Below are positions 27,701 to 42,700 of a DNA stretch of 64,000 nucleotides, piece after piece; the stretch's first letter is position 1; every line of letters begins with the position of its first letter. Origin of the DNA: Echinococcus granulosus (lineage: Eukaryota > Platyhelminthes > Cestoda > Cyclophyllidea > Taeniidae); NCBI RefSeq assembly GCF_000524195.1, contig NW_020170430.1:1799-65798 (forward strand), read 5' to 3'. The notes beneath the pieces were generated by a model. That model ran no database searches, was not told the DNA's origin, and worked only from the letters and a program-made list of their open reading frames with translations. The translations under genes and the position numbers were made by a program.

Positions 27701-30700
27701 TATAGTATGCAACTACACTGGTAAACGCAATAACATTAAACAATTGAGTTACAGTCCTTTATTTGATATCCCAAAACTTTGTTAAACCATGAACTTAAAG
27801 CTTTTTCAATGCCTTTTTAAAACAAAGCCTTTTAAGTATAAAGGTCAGTAGATAACTTCACTACAATAATAACTTGTACATAGAACACAATAAACCTACC
27901 AACATTGTTTATTATGCTGCAAGGCGGTTTGCTAGTCTCTGAGCTTGTGCTACTAAAGGTAGAGCTATGGTTGCCATAGAAGAGATCGTCGCAAACGATT
28001 TGTCTCCACTGCAGTGGGACCGGCGGATTGGCGGGACCGGCAGTGCACATCAGAGTGAGGAGATCTCCTGCTGTCACAGTGACCAATTTTGGAGGCTCTC
28101 CAGCGGGATTTACCTGTGGAATGCTATGGGCCTCCGTCAGACGGTCAATACGAATGTGTTTTGGGTGGAAAGTGAGGTTCACGTGGAACGCCGCACTCGT
28201 CTGTGCCTCAGAGGCCGGAAATCCGGGGTTGGATGAAACGCACCTTGGATAAAATTTATTACCGTGGGTTATTAAATGAGTCCATTTCATCTTTTTAGGA
28301 TTTAATTTAGTTGATCGTGTAACCCTTTATACACCACAAATGTGTGGCTAGCAGTAGGCCACTAAAATTTGGAACTTCCATATTTTTGTGCTAGTTTGAT
28401 AGTACCGATTCTCCGCCATCCTGTGCTCCTCATGAATTCCTTTAGACACAGAATTTCTTAATAGCTAGTATTTTATGAAATAAATGCACACTTTTACACT
28501 TATTTCTAAAATCTTGCTTTTGCAGCTAATGAAATCGAAAAGGTATGAGATCTCTTCTAAGAACATTATGTGGTGGAAAATCTTAGGGATGGAGTGCAGT
28601 GCATCACTGGATCTGCATAACAGTAGTACCCGGACATGAGGGGGGGGGGGGGGTAGATACTAAACTTACTTGAAAGAAGAAAGGTGATCATCACCTGTAA
28701 GCTGAATATCGAGGTTGGAAGAAATCCGTTTTCTGTGTTTGTCAAACTCTGTAGTAGATATGAGGTATATAGGTGTGTATTCTGGATTTTCGTATGTAGC
28801 TAGAAGAGAAGAATAGTGTTTACGTTAGGAGTTAATTACCACATTGATGAATGGGATATGAAGATAATTTCACGGCCAATAGTACTGAAAGTTTTGAGTT
28901 TAAGCGGCCCATGTATTTATAAGTTATGTTCTTTATTTCATAACTTTGACGGATTATTTAAGGCAGCTACTAGTGCGTACATATCCACGGCCACCATGAT
29001 AATGCGGGCCCTGATGCAGTTACGTCTGCAGGAGCATCTGCTTGCTGTCACTATTGATAAAAGAGTATCGGTTAGCTAAATTTATAATCGACTTCAAAAG
29101 GTGCTGCAAATTGAACCATTATTCAAATTAAAAAGTGATCATAATTTTTGGCATTTTATAAAACAATCACGTTTTTATATTCACTAGACAAATTTTCGCA
29201 CCCTATGCCATGGAACACATGGAAATCACTCGTATCTATCACTTTTAATTTTAGGAATCATCTGCCTTTACACTATACTATGCGCATGGCAGCAAATATT
29301 AGGTAATTTACTTTAGTCCTTTTTGGTTCCTTTCCCTGAACAAGAGGTTTAGGTGTCCGCACCAATATCAATGGCCCATTTGTTTCTTCTGGTGAATCCT
29401 CAATAGGAACTTCGAAATTAAGAGGTTTGCTTTAGAGACTCAATGTTGTTTAGGCACATTAGGGGCGTTTTCGGCAGAATCACTGCGGTATAAAATTAAA
29501 AGTGTTCCTTCAAATGGTACCGCATGCTAAAATTGTGAGATGAGCGAACCACACAATGTAGTAGGTAATTTCCATCAAATATTGTTGTGTATGTTATTTT
29601 ATAAATTTGAAGGTTACAAATACCATGATTAATTCAAATGGGTTCCGCTTAAAATCTATAGTTAAGAATCGAAGTCAAGCGAAATCACTCAGTGTATAGC
29701 AAATCACAATGTCTTATAATGCGATAAAATCATACATAACGCAGTGATTGGAGACATGACGTACAAATTAAGTAGCATTTTGAGAAAATTGAAGAAATAC
29801 GGACGCTCAAAGCCATGATTCTTGCTCACCTTTGAGCCAGGAGATCTTGCCCTCTGGTTCCCCATCGACAGCCTCGCATCTCAGTTTCAAAATGTCGCCC
29901 TCCTCCAGACTCTCTCTCATCGACTCTACGCGAATGCTGGGACGCTGTGGGGCCTCTAAAAGCCAAACAAATACCAAAGACGCAAAACTTCACAGCACAA
30001 TTAATGTTATTTTCTGTGACTAAGAAAATACTTTTAAGTAATGGTCATCTGATGCTCAAGATACACTGTAATCTTCCTTAGGATGACTGACCATTTGCAA
30101 AACGAGGAGTAGCCTAATCACACAAAAACATGCGCATGGGAAATAGTTTGGTATGACTTTGTGATCATAGCAACCAAAATACATGTATTACAATGATTAC
30201 CTGGCAAAGATTTCAAACGAAATCTACCGGGTAATATATTTTGGCTATCTGAATGATGTCTGTCAGCTGCCTTTTGATAGCTTAACTTCTCCCAGGTCAT
30301 GGTATGACGAATGAACGGGCATATGGCCAGCTGGCAGTTAAGGTGAAGTGAGAGGATGTTCCATATCATGATCAAGGTTTCTAAAGTAAATCGCTTTCTT
30401 AAAAGGATTTTTTGCTACGAATTTGGAAAATATATATTTATAGTCTAACTTTACCTTTGCAACTGGTATTTATTCCTATAACAACAAAAGGAGTCACGAG
30501 GATGATCTAAAGGATCTCTTCTTTCATAGGCCAAAAGAAGAAATCAGTTTTCAGCAATTAAGAGCCCTGCTAATGAACCTTTGCACGTTCACTGACCGAA
30601 TGCAGCCTCATCATTCTCCACTGCCTCTCTACCTCCCTGCAGTTCCTTTTTTTCCATCCTCTCCTGCCCCTCCCTTTCCCCTCTCCTGCTGCCATCGCAA

Positions 30701-33700
30701 AAGGCATTCGATAATGAGCGAAGGGATGTGGGGCACATCAGGGTTCAGCATACTCATCCACCCCGCTCACTCATTCACTCGCTTCCTACCTCTTGATGAA
30801 TATCTGCACGCGATCCCATTCACCCGCTCCTGCTAAATACGTACAACAATGGCATGGCGCAAGAAAAAAACTGGATAGCAATCTGTGTCTAAGCAACTAT
30901 CCGCCACTTTTTAACAGTCAGGTATCCACCTCGTTCATTCTTAATGTACAAAGTAAAGTAACCTTTTTTCTTAGTTTTGCTTGGTTTATAAATCGAAGAG
31001 CCACTTCTTTTGCCCAGATGTTAGCCATTAATGAGCCAAGTTTGTACTCATTTTTTACGTTGCCTGTCGCTCGGCCTCATGTGCATCAACGTGTATTGCC
31101 AAAATATTCGAAAGGAGTTATGAGTTGTGAGGCATGCTGCAAAGTATCACCTGAAATTTGGTCAAATGCAGCAATAGCCAAAGCATTCCCTTCTTTAAGT
31201 TTTAAAACAAAATAGCCATTCCTTAAATTTGGCTACCGTTTTTACAATTTTTTTACCCAAGGAAGTTACTTACAAAACTGTAGTATTTGCGCATCATCAA
31301 TTAAAGGAAAAGGCCTGTTTCACCATTTTCAGCCTGTGTATAGAAGTGTGCAGGATTTTGGAAATGTCAAACTGAAAAAGAAACATGATTTGGCTCTTTC
31401 AATTCCCTTCAAATATACATTTTTCAACAGCTAGTTGGACCGTTAGGAGTCCGCGAATGACGACAAGCAGGATTTTTTCACCCTGTCGAGGCACAAAGTT
31501 CAGAGGCTTTCGTACGCCGAGGCTATCCTTTTTCTGTAAATCAAAGTTCATCACCACCAACAAACAAAATTTTTTGCGCAGAAGATGCACGCGTATTGTA
31601 ATTCCGGTGCTATAGCCCACGACTTTATTCTCAACAGAATGATTCAGCTTTTTTGTGAACTTGCGAATGGGAGAATAGTGTGGCATATTATCCTACTATG
31701 AATTTCAGTGGTTATCAATAAGCTGTTATTTTGCACAACTATACTCCAAATTTGGCATCATTAATCTTCAAATTGATATGTTTGTATGCTTCGAGGGGTA
31801 AAAAATCTTAATTTCTAAAAATCTATGCGTAAAGAGTTATTTTATTTACATTTAAGTTTTCTCCAACCAAAAAATCATAAATAATAAAGGAGAGACTTCC
31901 TTAATATTTCTAACTTAGATAGAAGTGGCATGTTTAGGTTGAGTAAACTTTTATGTGATTGTTCGGATGATAAGGGAAACAACATTTTAAATTATCTATT
32001 AATTATACCAAGCCCTGTCGAATAAATTACGTGTGCAAATAAGAGGACATCAATGACTGTTAATATTTCAGTTGTGTTCCACAGTTTAACGATATTAGCA
32101 AGCCCGGCTTATGTTTTTTTACAAAACTTCATGTACTACCACTATCTCCTGAAATTCATACACAATAGATCACCCCCTGTTTACCGTAGAAATTTGCTGT
32201 TCCAGTGAACCAAGTAACTTCCTACTATTGTTTTACTTTATTAATAAATCAAAATTAGTAGCAAAATCGAGGTATAAATATTGTAGCCAAAGCACTATTT
32301 CCATTAATAATAGAATGAACGAACCATATGGTTTTAGTACGACTTGATCCACGATGTTGGTGTGTGTATTGAAATCCACATCAGCAGAGGAATAGCCCCG
32401 GCATTGGAGGGCACCGAGTCTCATAGAGTTTGCAGGTGGTAATCGGAGCGATACCGTCTTGATGTAGCTAGCACCATTGGCGCCCCCGCGTTTCAACTCT
32501 GCGATGGAGGTCAAGTTAGTGAGATCGTACCACTCGGCAGCATTAATTGTCAATGCGCCGAACCACTTGATCGTTGCTTGACCATAGAAGGGAGTCGTAG
32601 AACACGAAAAGATCTGCTTCCGCTCCGGACGCACATACAGGGTGCGTGGAAATTGCGAGGATGATAGGAGTTGGGCTGAACACTCCTCCTTATTGTCTGA
32701 ACTCTTAGGTCCGGGTAGTCTGGTGTTACTCATTTCATTCTTGTAAATGCAAACACCAGAGAAGGCATCTAAAAATCCAGGTCAAATCAACAATGATAGG
32801 TAGTTCCAGCAAAATCATTGAGAAATGTGAAAAATTGGGTATTTCTTAGCCTATTTTTCCTTAATGTAACCAGCAGTGTTGTTGAATTGAGAGCTAAAGT
32901 GGAAAAGTGCCAAATCTAATAAAGGTGGAGTTTTTATTGTTCAGTTTGATGTATATGAGGTGTAATCAAAGTGCAGTACCCTATAGCAATAAAATATGAG
33001 CCCATTTAGAGCAAAGTTATGCATTTAAGCCATTAATACGGGCCACAGAAATCAAAATTGGACATTAACATTAAGGTGATTTTCGTGATTTTTTATAGAG
33101 GATTGCTCTCACTCCACGAGTATGCAGAAAAGGATACAAAAACCCTAAACATCAGTTTATTTATCACTTCATTAGCAGTACCTTTAAGCAAATATTTAGT
33201 AAATTCAACATTTCTCTAAGTGTTTTGTTTTAAGCGATGTTAAACTTTGCAGTTGTTAACACAATGATGGGAGGAAATAATTATTAGAAAAAAATTAGAA
33301 AAATGAAATAAGGAGCAACAAGTCCGAGTTGTTTTAAGGAAAACACTTCGCCTCAAAACTTTCCTCGCATTTCACCTAGATCAACTTATGCTGTTCCTTT
33401 GGTTTGACAGAAATGAAATCGCCATCTTTATTATCCTCTAAGTAATAAAAGATCTGTAGGTTTCTCAGTCACGTCAAAATAGGTCTGCATTTCCGCTGTC
33501 ATGTTAATCGTGTTTTGCAATCAAACTTCCTGTTAGGAGAAAAAGGAGAAATGGGAAAGAAGCCCGCCTATTATGCCACTTTTTGAGAAAATGAAATTCG
33601 ACAGGAAGCCTTCTTTACTCTTAAATACTTAAAAGTCCCGTGCCGTGGATACTGGCTGCCGTTATATTGAAATTTTGACCGTGTGATCAGGTAGCCTGGG

Positions 33701-36700
33701 AAGAAATTAAATTCACAGGTTTATGAGTCGTACCAAATTAATTGCCATGTTTTCTAATTCAAACTCTTTCTATCAATTTCAGAAAAATAGGACCGAATGT
33801 TATCGTTTGTCCAAGTACTTCAACAAAAGACCAAACTTCTGGCTGCAGTCGTAATTAGTAAACAAGATTATTCATTGCGTAATGTGATACGAACAAAGGA
33901 ATCCTAAAAATTTGCAGCTGAGTCTGCGCACTTATTCATTAGCACCTTAATGCGGGCCACTGTGGTGCTCCGGTGTGCTTGTAATACGCGATAAATCAAT
34001 TCATTGGAGTAATCCAATCATGGTATTGAACTGACTGTCATGATAATTGGCTACAATGGATGAGAATGGATAAGCAATGAGAAAGTGAAATCCTCATAGC
34101 TATTTTCGCCTGTACGTATGTTGTGAGGTGTGATTAAAGCAATAGTTAGAGGGACCAGGGGTCCCGAAATCACGCATAAAAACGGCAATATCCTTGGCTA
34201 AATAAGCCGAAGAACTGGCCAACGAATTAATCCAAGGGACATCTAGTTGTATTGCCTGCTCTTTTAATTACCATGACCATGTCTTAGCTCGCGTCCCAGT
34301 GGGTTTATGGTGTACGGTCTACTTATTTCCCCCAGCTGAAGAGTTACAGTGACAACAGTTGTCACCCATAAACCATTCATCTGGTTGCTATCGAATCGCA
34401 TCACAGTGCGGCAGACGACACGAAAGCGCCAGGTTCGCTGCTGCAGACTGAATGCTGTCAGAGGTCAGGCCCCACGGTATGGGTTTAAGGTTAGGGAATT
34501 AACCCCACCGACCGAGAGGAGGAGGAGGAGGGAAAGTAGTAAATTCTACTCTTCGTACATCGTTCCCGTTAGTCTTACGAGGAGTTGCATAAGACTAACC
34601 ACCAACGCAGGTCATTTATACAACTACAATGTGATTCTCCTCATTTCAAACTGTTTCCATTATTTATTCAGTCAATCAATGTCTTGTTAGGGACATCTTC
34701 CAGAGGAAAGTCATTTCTTAAGATGTGTGCTCACAAAATCAGTTATGAAAAAAATTTCGAACAGCTGAAAGTCAGATTAATGTAGTGAAAATTCTGGTGG
34801 TTGTAGGAATCATAAACCATTGTGTGTGGAGTCACTCTCGCAAACATCGCCACCCTTCACGATCTCGCGCAGTATTAACGTTGTATCCCCCTCGAGAGTT
34901 GGACGCGTGCCGGCTAGAATTTAAATTCCCAGCCTGTGTGGCATTTCGGCTAAGGTCAGAGATAAAAGCCTGCCAGTATTCCGACTTTCAGACCAGTGTC
35001 CTCTCGCTCACACGTACATCCATAGTAAGGTCAGAAATCATTTCTCTCTACCTGTCAGTAGTGGAAGCCCATCATCGCCCAGCAAAGTTACGAGACGATG
35101 TTTATGTCAATCTTCGCCCCATTTATCATTTATTTGGCTAAGTGTGGGTTTATCCAGAGTGGTAAATTTTACTCAAGGCATCTAATATCCTCCTGTTTGA
35201 TTATTGACAAAATAATTTGCAGTTAGATCAAAAATACGATTTGGTATATTCTTCGTTTTAATCTGTTCGAAGACGTAAATAGGTTTTTCTGGGATGTTGT
35301 GGATAGGCACCTACCGGTTATACTTGGTGGCAAATCAAGAAGTGCATGCAACTGCAAAATCCAGTTATAATGTTTTGTGATCGATTGAGATGAAATTAGC
35401 ATCAGTGATCAAATAAATGGGACGCGAATACGTGACATGAACTCCGGGAAGTGGATCTGATTTCTGACGATGCAAGTGTAATACCTCCCCGCCTTTTGCC
35501 GACCTCAACAGAAATATACAGGCCAACTGTTCGAACACATTAGTGAAGTGTTAAAGAAGACTTGACGTTTGTTCTTCTGTCAAAATGCGTTGTAGAACTT
35601 CCACGTCTGCACAACTCTCAGTGGTGGCGTCGTCATATCAGGAACCGTTAAAGCATTCTGACACAAATTCAGCGATCATGTCAGCAGTGACGTTATTTTT
35701 CAAAATAAAGCTGCTGTCAGCCAAAGATTGGATGATGATCAGCTGTAAGACCATGAATGAGAGGTTGCAAACCGCAATGCCCCCTTATGTTAGTGGTCCA
35801 TGACCTTTCTATTTAGCGTTTATTTTCGTTGCAAATACATAAATTAACTGTCAAGCTTTACATGTATGTGAGACATACGCAACATTGAGAGAAGGCCAAT
35901 GGGAGTAGAGGCAGAATTGAAGCGAAGCTAGCATTCACAAGGAAGCTCACACAGGCTTCTGGCGCGTCAGCACAGGCATGTGCTTGTCCGTGCATGTCAT
36001 AGCGGCGCGACTCCGTCGCGGTGACGGGAGACACCGTGACTAATTTCATCGATTTTTGGCCACAGCGGCATCACGATAGGATATGGGCAGGTGACTAAGC
36101 TGCGTCTACCCAGCGTGTGAGACGTGAAGTGGACTAAAAACCGGCATTTTCGTCGGCCACCTCAGCAATGATTGCCTGATAGTGAAGCCCACAAGGTTGC
36201 ACTCAACTAGTACACTGACAGTGGTTAAATTTAGCGGTTGCATAAGTCAAGATCACTTCTAGAATACTTGCAATAATAATCTTTAGTTCGCCTTGAACAA
36301 GACCCGTTGTGCCGAAGCAAAAGCTCTACTTTTTATTAGTCAGAATTGGGTTGACTTTGTTAAAAGTAGAAAAGGAAGAAGGCTGACGATGTGCTTTTTC
36401 AACTTACACTTAACGTTGAGCAGGATTTTTGCTTTTTGCTCCATTCCCAGCTTGTGCCGCGTAACGCATACTATGGAAAGGCCATTTTGGGCTCGCTTTA
36501 CATCTGGCAGGGAGAGATGGCTTTCCAGTTGATTTCCATCGGAGGTGTGTCGTGAAAATTGCTGGAGACTGGGCAATTTGTTCAGCTCAGTGACTGTTGA
36601 CGAAAGAGATGAGGATGCAGAGGAATCCGTTTGGAATGGGCTTGGTGACTGATCCCAACGCCAAATCAATTCACCCGGAGGTGACCCTGGTGGTTTTGAT

Positions 36701-39700
36701 TGACACATGAGATTCACTGTGTCACCTTCGTTAGCAATTATGGAGTCAACAATGCTTTCCTCCGAAGAGAGAATGACAGGAGCCCCTGGCGGCGCTAAAA
36801 CATACAGTTTTCCATTTACAATGGAATTGTATCTTTGGTATGGAGTTTGAGAAAAATCTGATGCCTGTAGTAATTTGGGCCACAACAATATGCTTTTGAT
36901 TTATCCTGCAGCTGATTAATGATCAGGTAGAAAAGTATCATTTGGAACACAAATATCTCAAAATATTCCATTAATCTCACAAGGCGATTTTCTCCTCCTG
37001 GACACCTTATTAGCTGCAGTGAACGTATGCGCTCAGTAGTCCGATTTCTTTAAAGCTGTAAAATATATTATACTGTCGGAAAAGGTTAAATCGTGAAATC
37101 GGCATTGATATCGTGGTAACTGAGGCATCGATAAATCTCCATTCCTAAATTCAACATAAAATCTGCGAACTCAATAATATATTTCAATAGCTGAATGCGA
37201 CTCGACCCACTAAATGATTACCGCAATTTCAATAAAGGAGCAGAGTCGGCGGGATCAGAGATAACGAGAGTGAATCCGCGTTTTTTCAGCCCTTAAGATT
37301 AACGACCAAAATTAGGGGATGTACAATCGTCTTCTTTGGACGTGAGATGTGCAGGATGTTAATGATAGAAAAAAGCTGGCAGCATTTTTATAACGCCTGA
37401 ATGATACGGTCCTACATAAGAAACGCACTTGCTTCGTGTAAGGAACGATGAAAGAATTGAGAAATTTCAAGTAACAAAGATGCCTAATTTTATTAAGCAA
37501 AAATTTCTTTTAAGCAGGAAATTGAACATCACACTCAAGTTTAAATTAGCCATCGCCTGAGGCCTCAAAGCAAGCGAAAAACAGTCTCACCACATTTCGC
37601 TACCATATTTCAGGGTTCAGGCGTAGTAGAAGTAAGTTGCATATGACGCTATTTATACTACTTTGAAGATTAATCACGATCAATATTGGATTGGTTGATC
37701 TGTGCCCTAAGTAAACCGACTTAAGACATTTATAAGATTTCATTATGATCAAATGGCTGATTACGCTAACAGAATCGGTGTGACTTGAATAAGGTGGACG
37801 GATTCAAAACGAGATCGTTACCGCACGTCCACGTTGTATACAGATAATCTCTGAAGGAAAGTGCGTAGATAAAACGGAGAAAGAAATAAAGGCAGCAGCT
37901 TTTTACCATTGAGGGAGCTGGCAAAGTCATTCTTCACATATGTTAACTTTGCCGAACTGGCACTTCAGATGCGATTGTTTGGGAAGTCATGCCAATGGCA
38001 CACCGAAAGCGTTTTAAAAGAAAGTGAAAATAAAAAATTTATCAAAATTTGTCATCGCTATCCTTTTCATAGTTTTTTGGGGTTTATTTTTATGAAGTGT
38101 ACGTACTTCCCAAAAATGTATATGTCAACACTAGATTGACTGTGTGATGCTGAAGGAGGTTTGTTTATGACAGCATTATGATCAATAGTGCTGTAGACAA
38201 ACCCGATGTTCCATGAAAAGGGATTCAGATAATAATAAAATTATTATCGCACATGTCTAAACCTCGTCCATTTCTACAATTCGAAAATCGAATAGAATTT
38301 TAGTAAATAATACATTTTGGAGATTTGATACTCAAAGCTAAAATCGCTTAGTTTTCTGTAGTGCAGATGCGTCAAAATTCAGTTAACATTCATCTTCACT
38401 GCGGTGATTAATGTTGTGTAGATGAAGGGCAAAACAGAGGCCTGTAAATTCTCAAATAATAAAACATTTTCTCAAGTTTGAATATCCACTTAGTAAATAT
38501 TCTTCTCTGCATATCTTTGGTAGATTTATAAATTAGAATATCTTATTGCAATGACAATGACTCAGTCAAGTTAAAGGAAAACACGTTTTCGATGTGCTTC
38601 TTCGACATAGCAAGGTGAATAAGGAGGTCGACATTTTAGTTATTTGCACACGAAACTGGTGGCGTACTTTATTACCTTTTTCTTTTTATGCAATGAGAAC
38701 AAATTACAAAGAGTTAAGTTTAACGGAAAAAACAGTGAACTTTTAAAGGCTCTGACGATCCTCTGCTTGATAATAAGGCCTATTTGAAAGTTCAACTGCT
38801 AAAAATCGTAAGTTTAAAGCAAGAAACATCAACTATCACCAGTTTTTCAGCCTTGTTGACGTACAGTTTCAAATGCCTCCCTTGTTGAACTTTTTTGGTA
38901 GTGTTTTTGATTCAAAAATGAGTTAACTACCCAAATTTACCACTGGTAATTTTGTCGATTACTACTGCAATTTTAACAGCATTATCAACAAATTCACAAT
39001 TAGTACTAGCATTAACGAATGTTATAGGTACAGCTCGTGTCAACAAAGCAAAAATTGACGAAGATTAACTGACGAAGGAAACTTCACATACCCTTTCCTT
39101 TCTCCACACCCGTTTTTGATGCCGTTTATTGTCATCCATATCTAGATTCGCGGAAACACTTACTGGATGGGTTTTAACTTGAACGATGTAGGAGTGGGAC
39201 GGGCCTGGGTTAAAGAGGAGTATGAGCCCAATGGTCGCTTTTTTGGGGATAATCCGATCGACTAAATAGTTGGTTGCGGTAGAAGTTACTTCTAATTTAA
39301 AGGTGGGAGTTTGTTTCCACTAGATGAAAAAGCACTCAATTTCGTAATTTATTCAGTGTGCAATTATCCAATAGCCTAATTCGCATTCCTCCTGTTAGTC
39401 ATACCAAGTGTGCATAAAAGGCAACCTAAAGCACTCATAAAGGAACTGAGAAAGTGGTGGGCGCGTAAATATTTTACCTCGTTCCTATTAGTTACAATTC
39501 CTCATTAATTTTACACAATAGGTTTACGGTATCCATCACTAGTAAACATTCTTTTCAATCCCGAGTGTCATCTACCTTTGAATTAAAACAGTTGCTCAAC
39601 TTATTTTTTTAAACTATGTCGCAAAGGTTAACTAAAATCGGAAACAATAAAGAAATACAAGCTTAGAATGATGATTTAAAACTATTAAAAAGCTACGAAG

Positions 39701-42700
39701 TTCAGATTTATTTAAAATCTTATTGTAATCTTGTAGCTAACTTTTTTCAGATATAATATATATAATCTACCAAGAGGAGTGTTGCAAATGTTTGTTAAAT
39801 GGTTTTGCTTTCCGTACTGGTGACAGTGTGCTCAAAAGCAGTCCTATCATCCACTAAGAATATTTTTACGAGTTAAATTATTTCGGCTTGGAAGTATTGT
39901 AAAAAGGTGCCGTTTAATTACTGTGTCGCAACAATCAAAGGATCAAAGAAATCAAAATAATGCAAAGTTATTATTTAAAACGAATTTTAATAACAGAGCA
40001 TCTACCCACCGCCGTTTCGTTGGGGCCACCTAAATTTTAGCCAAATGACCCGTTTCAATGACTTTCTAGTAATTCTTTTACTCACAATAGAGTAGCCAGA
40101 AATGCATAAACGACCATGTTATTTTAACTAAAATATCAATAATAAAATCTGCCATTCAGTAATTAAAAGGTCCCTTCATTTCTATCATCATTTGACAGCA
40201 TTCACAAGATTAAGACACAGTGGTCCTTTAAGTTCGGTGCTATCCTTTAAACTTTGAGAAACCGAAGACACTAGGGTTTAAAAAAGTTAGTAGGAGTGGT
40301 GGCTAATCTGGAAGACAGTGTACTAAGGAAAAGCAAGAAAAAGTGTAGATCATTGTTGGCGTTTGAAAAAGCGGACAATAGGCTGTGCCAATGCATTTAA
40401 AAATGATGCTTTGCCTCAAGGGCATTAGGGAGAAACGACTTTCGAGACCAAACATTGAAAATTATTCTCACATAATTTAAAAGATCAATTTTAACCTCCG
40501 GAGGAGTAAAAACTAATTTCAAAGCAGGTAATTAAGATAAGTGGGGGAACAATTAATGCGGAGACGTGTTACAATATGTAAGCCGAGATAATAATCCTAA
40601 ATCCCAAAATCGAGCTCCACTATTTATTAGCTGCGTTCAGGTCCACGAATCAGCTCACTACGTTTGCACTCATCAGAACTGCTCGGTTTTACGCATATAC
40701 TACTATTGTTCCTTTTATTTTCCCCCCAATTAAAGATCGTGGCTTAAAAACAAATGCTATTAAAAGCCATTATTAAATGCAATTATGGTACATTCGTGTT
40801 GCATGTGACTACAGGTAGAGCATATTCAAAGTTGGCATTATGCACTTTAAAAAGCATTAAAGCACATACCATTGACATTGTGGAACTGATAGCCAATTGA
40901 TTTATGTTCTAAAGGTTTTTATAGATATTTTGCCTTAAAATTGTCAATCAAGTAAGAAATTGTGAAAGACTACTCACTCTGCACCGTGACAATGATCTCG
41001 GCGAGCAGTTTTTGTTGCCCTAAGTTTCCAGCACGTTGAGTAGCCTTGTTGGTGACCAGACAAGTAAGTCGATCGCCGGTGATTAGGTTGGCCTTGGGGA
41101 TGACCAACACGGCCTCTCCTTCAGCTCCTCCATCCGCCACGGGAGTAGAAAAGACGTCGTTACCACCGCCACCAACATAGCTGGTGCGCATTGGCAGCCC
41201 GTTGTGGAACCACTCGAAATCGGGCGCCGGCACACCCCCCTTAGCCTGACAAATCAACCGCAGCTTGTCGTCGGCACTGGAGAGATCGTTAATGTTGTCC
41301 TCTACAGAAAATCCCGGCCGCGATATCACCAGCTGACCGTTCTTCGTCGGCTGCGGCTCACCCGGAGGCGCCATTATGATGGGCCTTGAGGGCACCACTG
41401 AAAAGCGACATTACACACAAAACATTCATCCGTCGGTGCACTTTCAACTCAATCACGACTTTACTAGAAGCCGTCTGTGAGTGCTCAGATGACCTCATGT
41501 TGTTTGGATGCAAATACAGAAGACTGTTACTATAATTACGGAAGCAGTCGACCATGATTGCGGGGCATCATCAGCACCAACTCTATGACGGCTGGCGATC
41601 TCATTTATGTATGCTGTGTTCGGGATAGCGTACGATGCCGGTTCCCGGTGTGACGTACTTGTTTTCAAAAATCAAAATGAACTTATAGACACGATTTTAC
41701 GCCTGTGGCTGCACCATATGAGAGTTTAATTCGCTTAAATCGGAAAATAAGCTACCTGCTAAATTTAGCATCCTCTTCTAAAGTGTTTGACCCTAACAAT
41801 GTTTCAGAGAAAATTTAAGAATGAGAAGTAAAAGTAGATTTGTGAAACTATATTTGTTAGTAGTTTATTTTGTGTTAATCATGCTTAGTGAAGGTCCAAT
41901 TATGATCCATGAGATCAGGCTTTTTGCCCTCTCTTTCGTGTAATACAAAAATTCTAGATTTATACGCGGAATCTAGCAAGAGTCATGAGGAAATAAACAT
42001 CAGTTGCGTTGTTCATCCTGTTTGAACTTTGAACATTGTTTAGACCCGGTGAAAGAATAAAAGTAGTCAAAAATGATTTGTGGCTTAAATTAGTTGACCT
42101 GGATACACTAAGGTTTTAGGGCAAATTTCTATATGCCAGTCAGTGCAGTGCACCATAAACCAGATTTTGTATACAAGCATGCCATAATTTTGGAGTAGTC
42201 ATCCAAAATAATAATCCAGCTAACGCATTTCCATCCATAATCCAACTCCCGTGAACGTGACCAAGTTTTTTATTTGATGCTTTATTTGCTGTTGGGTGCA
42301 TATCCATCCTCCCGGTTGAATATGACACTGACTTTTTCATGTGAAGCAGTATTTGATAATAAAAATACTAGCTATGGGTCTAAGTTACAAAACCCACGAA
42401 TGTTGCCTACAGGTGGAACGCTTAACGGTATGCTTTCGATTTGAATTTCAATTTCAATTTTTTGAATTGAATTTCAAACCATATTTTTTGATAATAAAGC
42501 AACATAAAACGAGTAGAGCTGTGAAAATGGGATTTGACTAAACAATGATCGAAAGTTTGGGTCATGAAATCGTCTTAAGTGTGCTTAAATTACAAAATAT
42601 AAATAATTAAAATAAGTGTTCTATATATCTTATTGGAATTAAGTAGTAAAATACATACCAAGTACAGAAAGGTTAGTGCTCCTGCGTAGTAAAGGCTGAT

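Noticed and set aside
28816..29079. ORF on the plus strand (and its antisense) in intron 6, considered as the missing half of Ig5
   Set aside because: No Ig strand motif in any frame; 28799-28670 supplies the missing segment with matching phases.
34349..35141. Series of plus ORFs in the G+C-rich part of intron 4, considered as transposon coding
   Set aside because: No reverse transcriptase, integrase or transposase motifs, no terminal repeats seen; the frames are short and overlapping.
42439..42478. A+T-rich palindrome of TTTGAA/AATTGAA units in intron 2
   Set aside because: Imperfect and composed of simple A/T words, expected by chance in DNA this A+T-rich; no flanking duplication.
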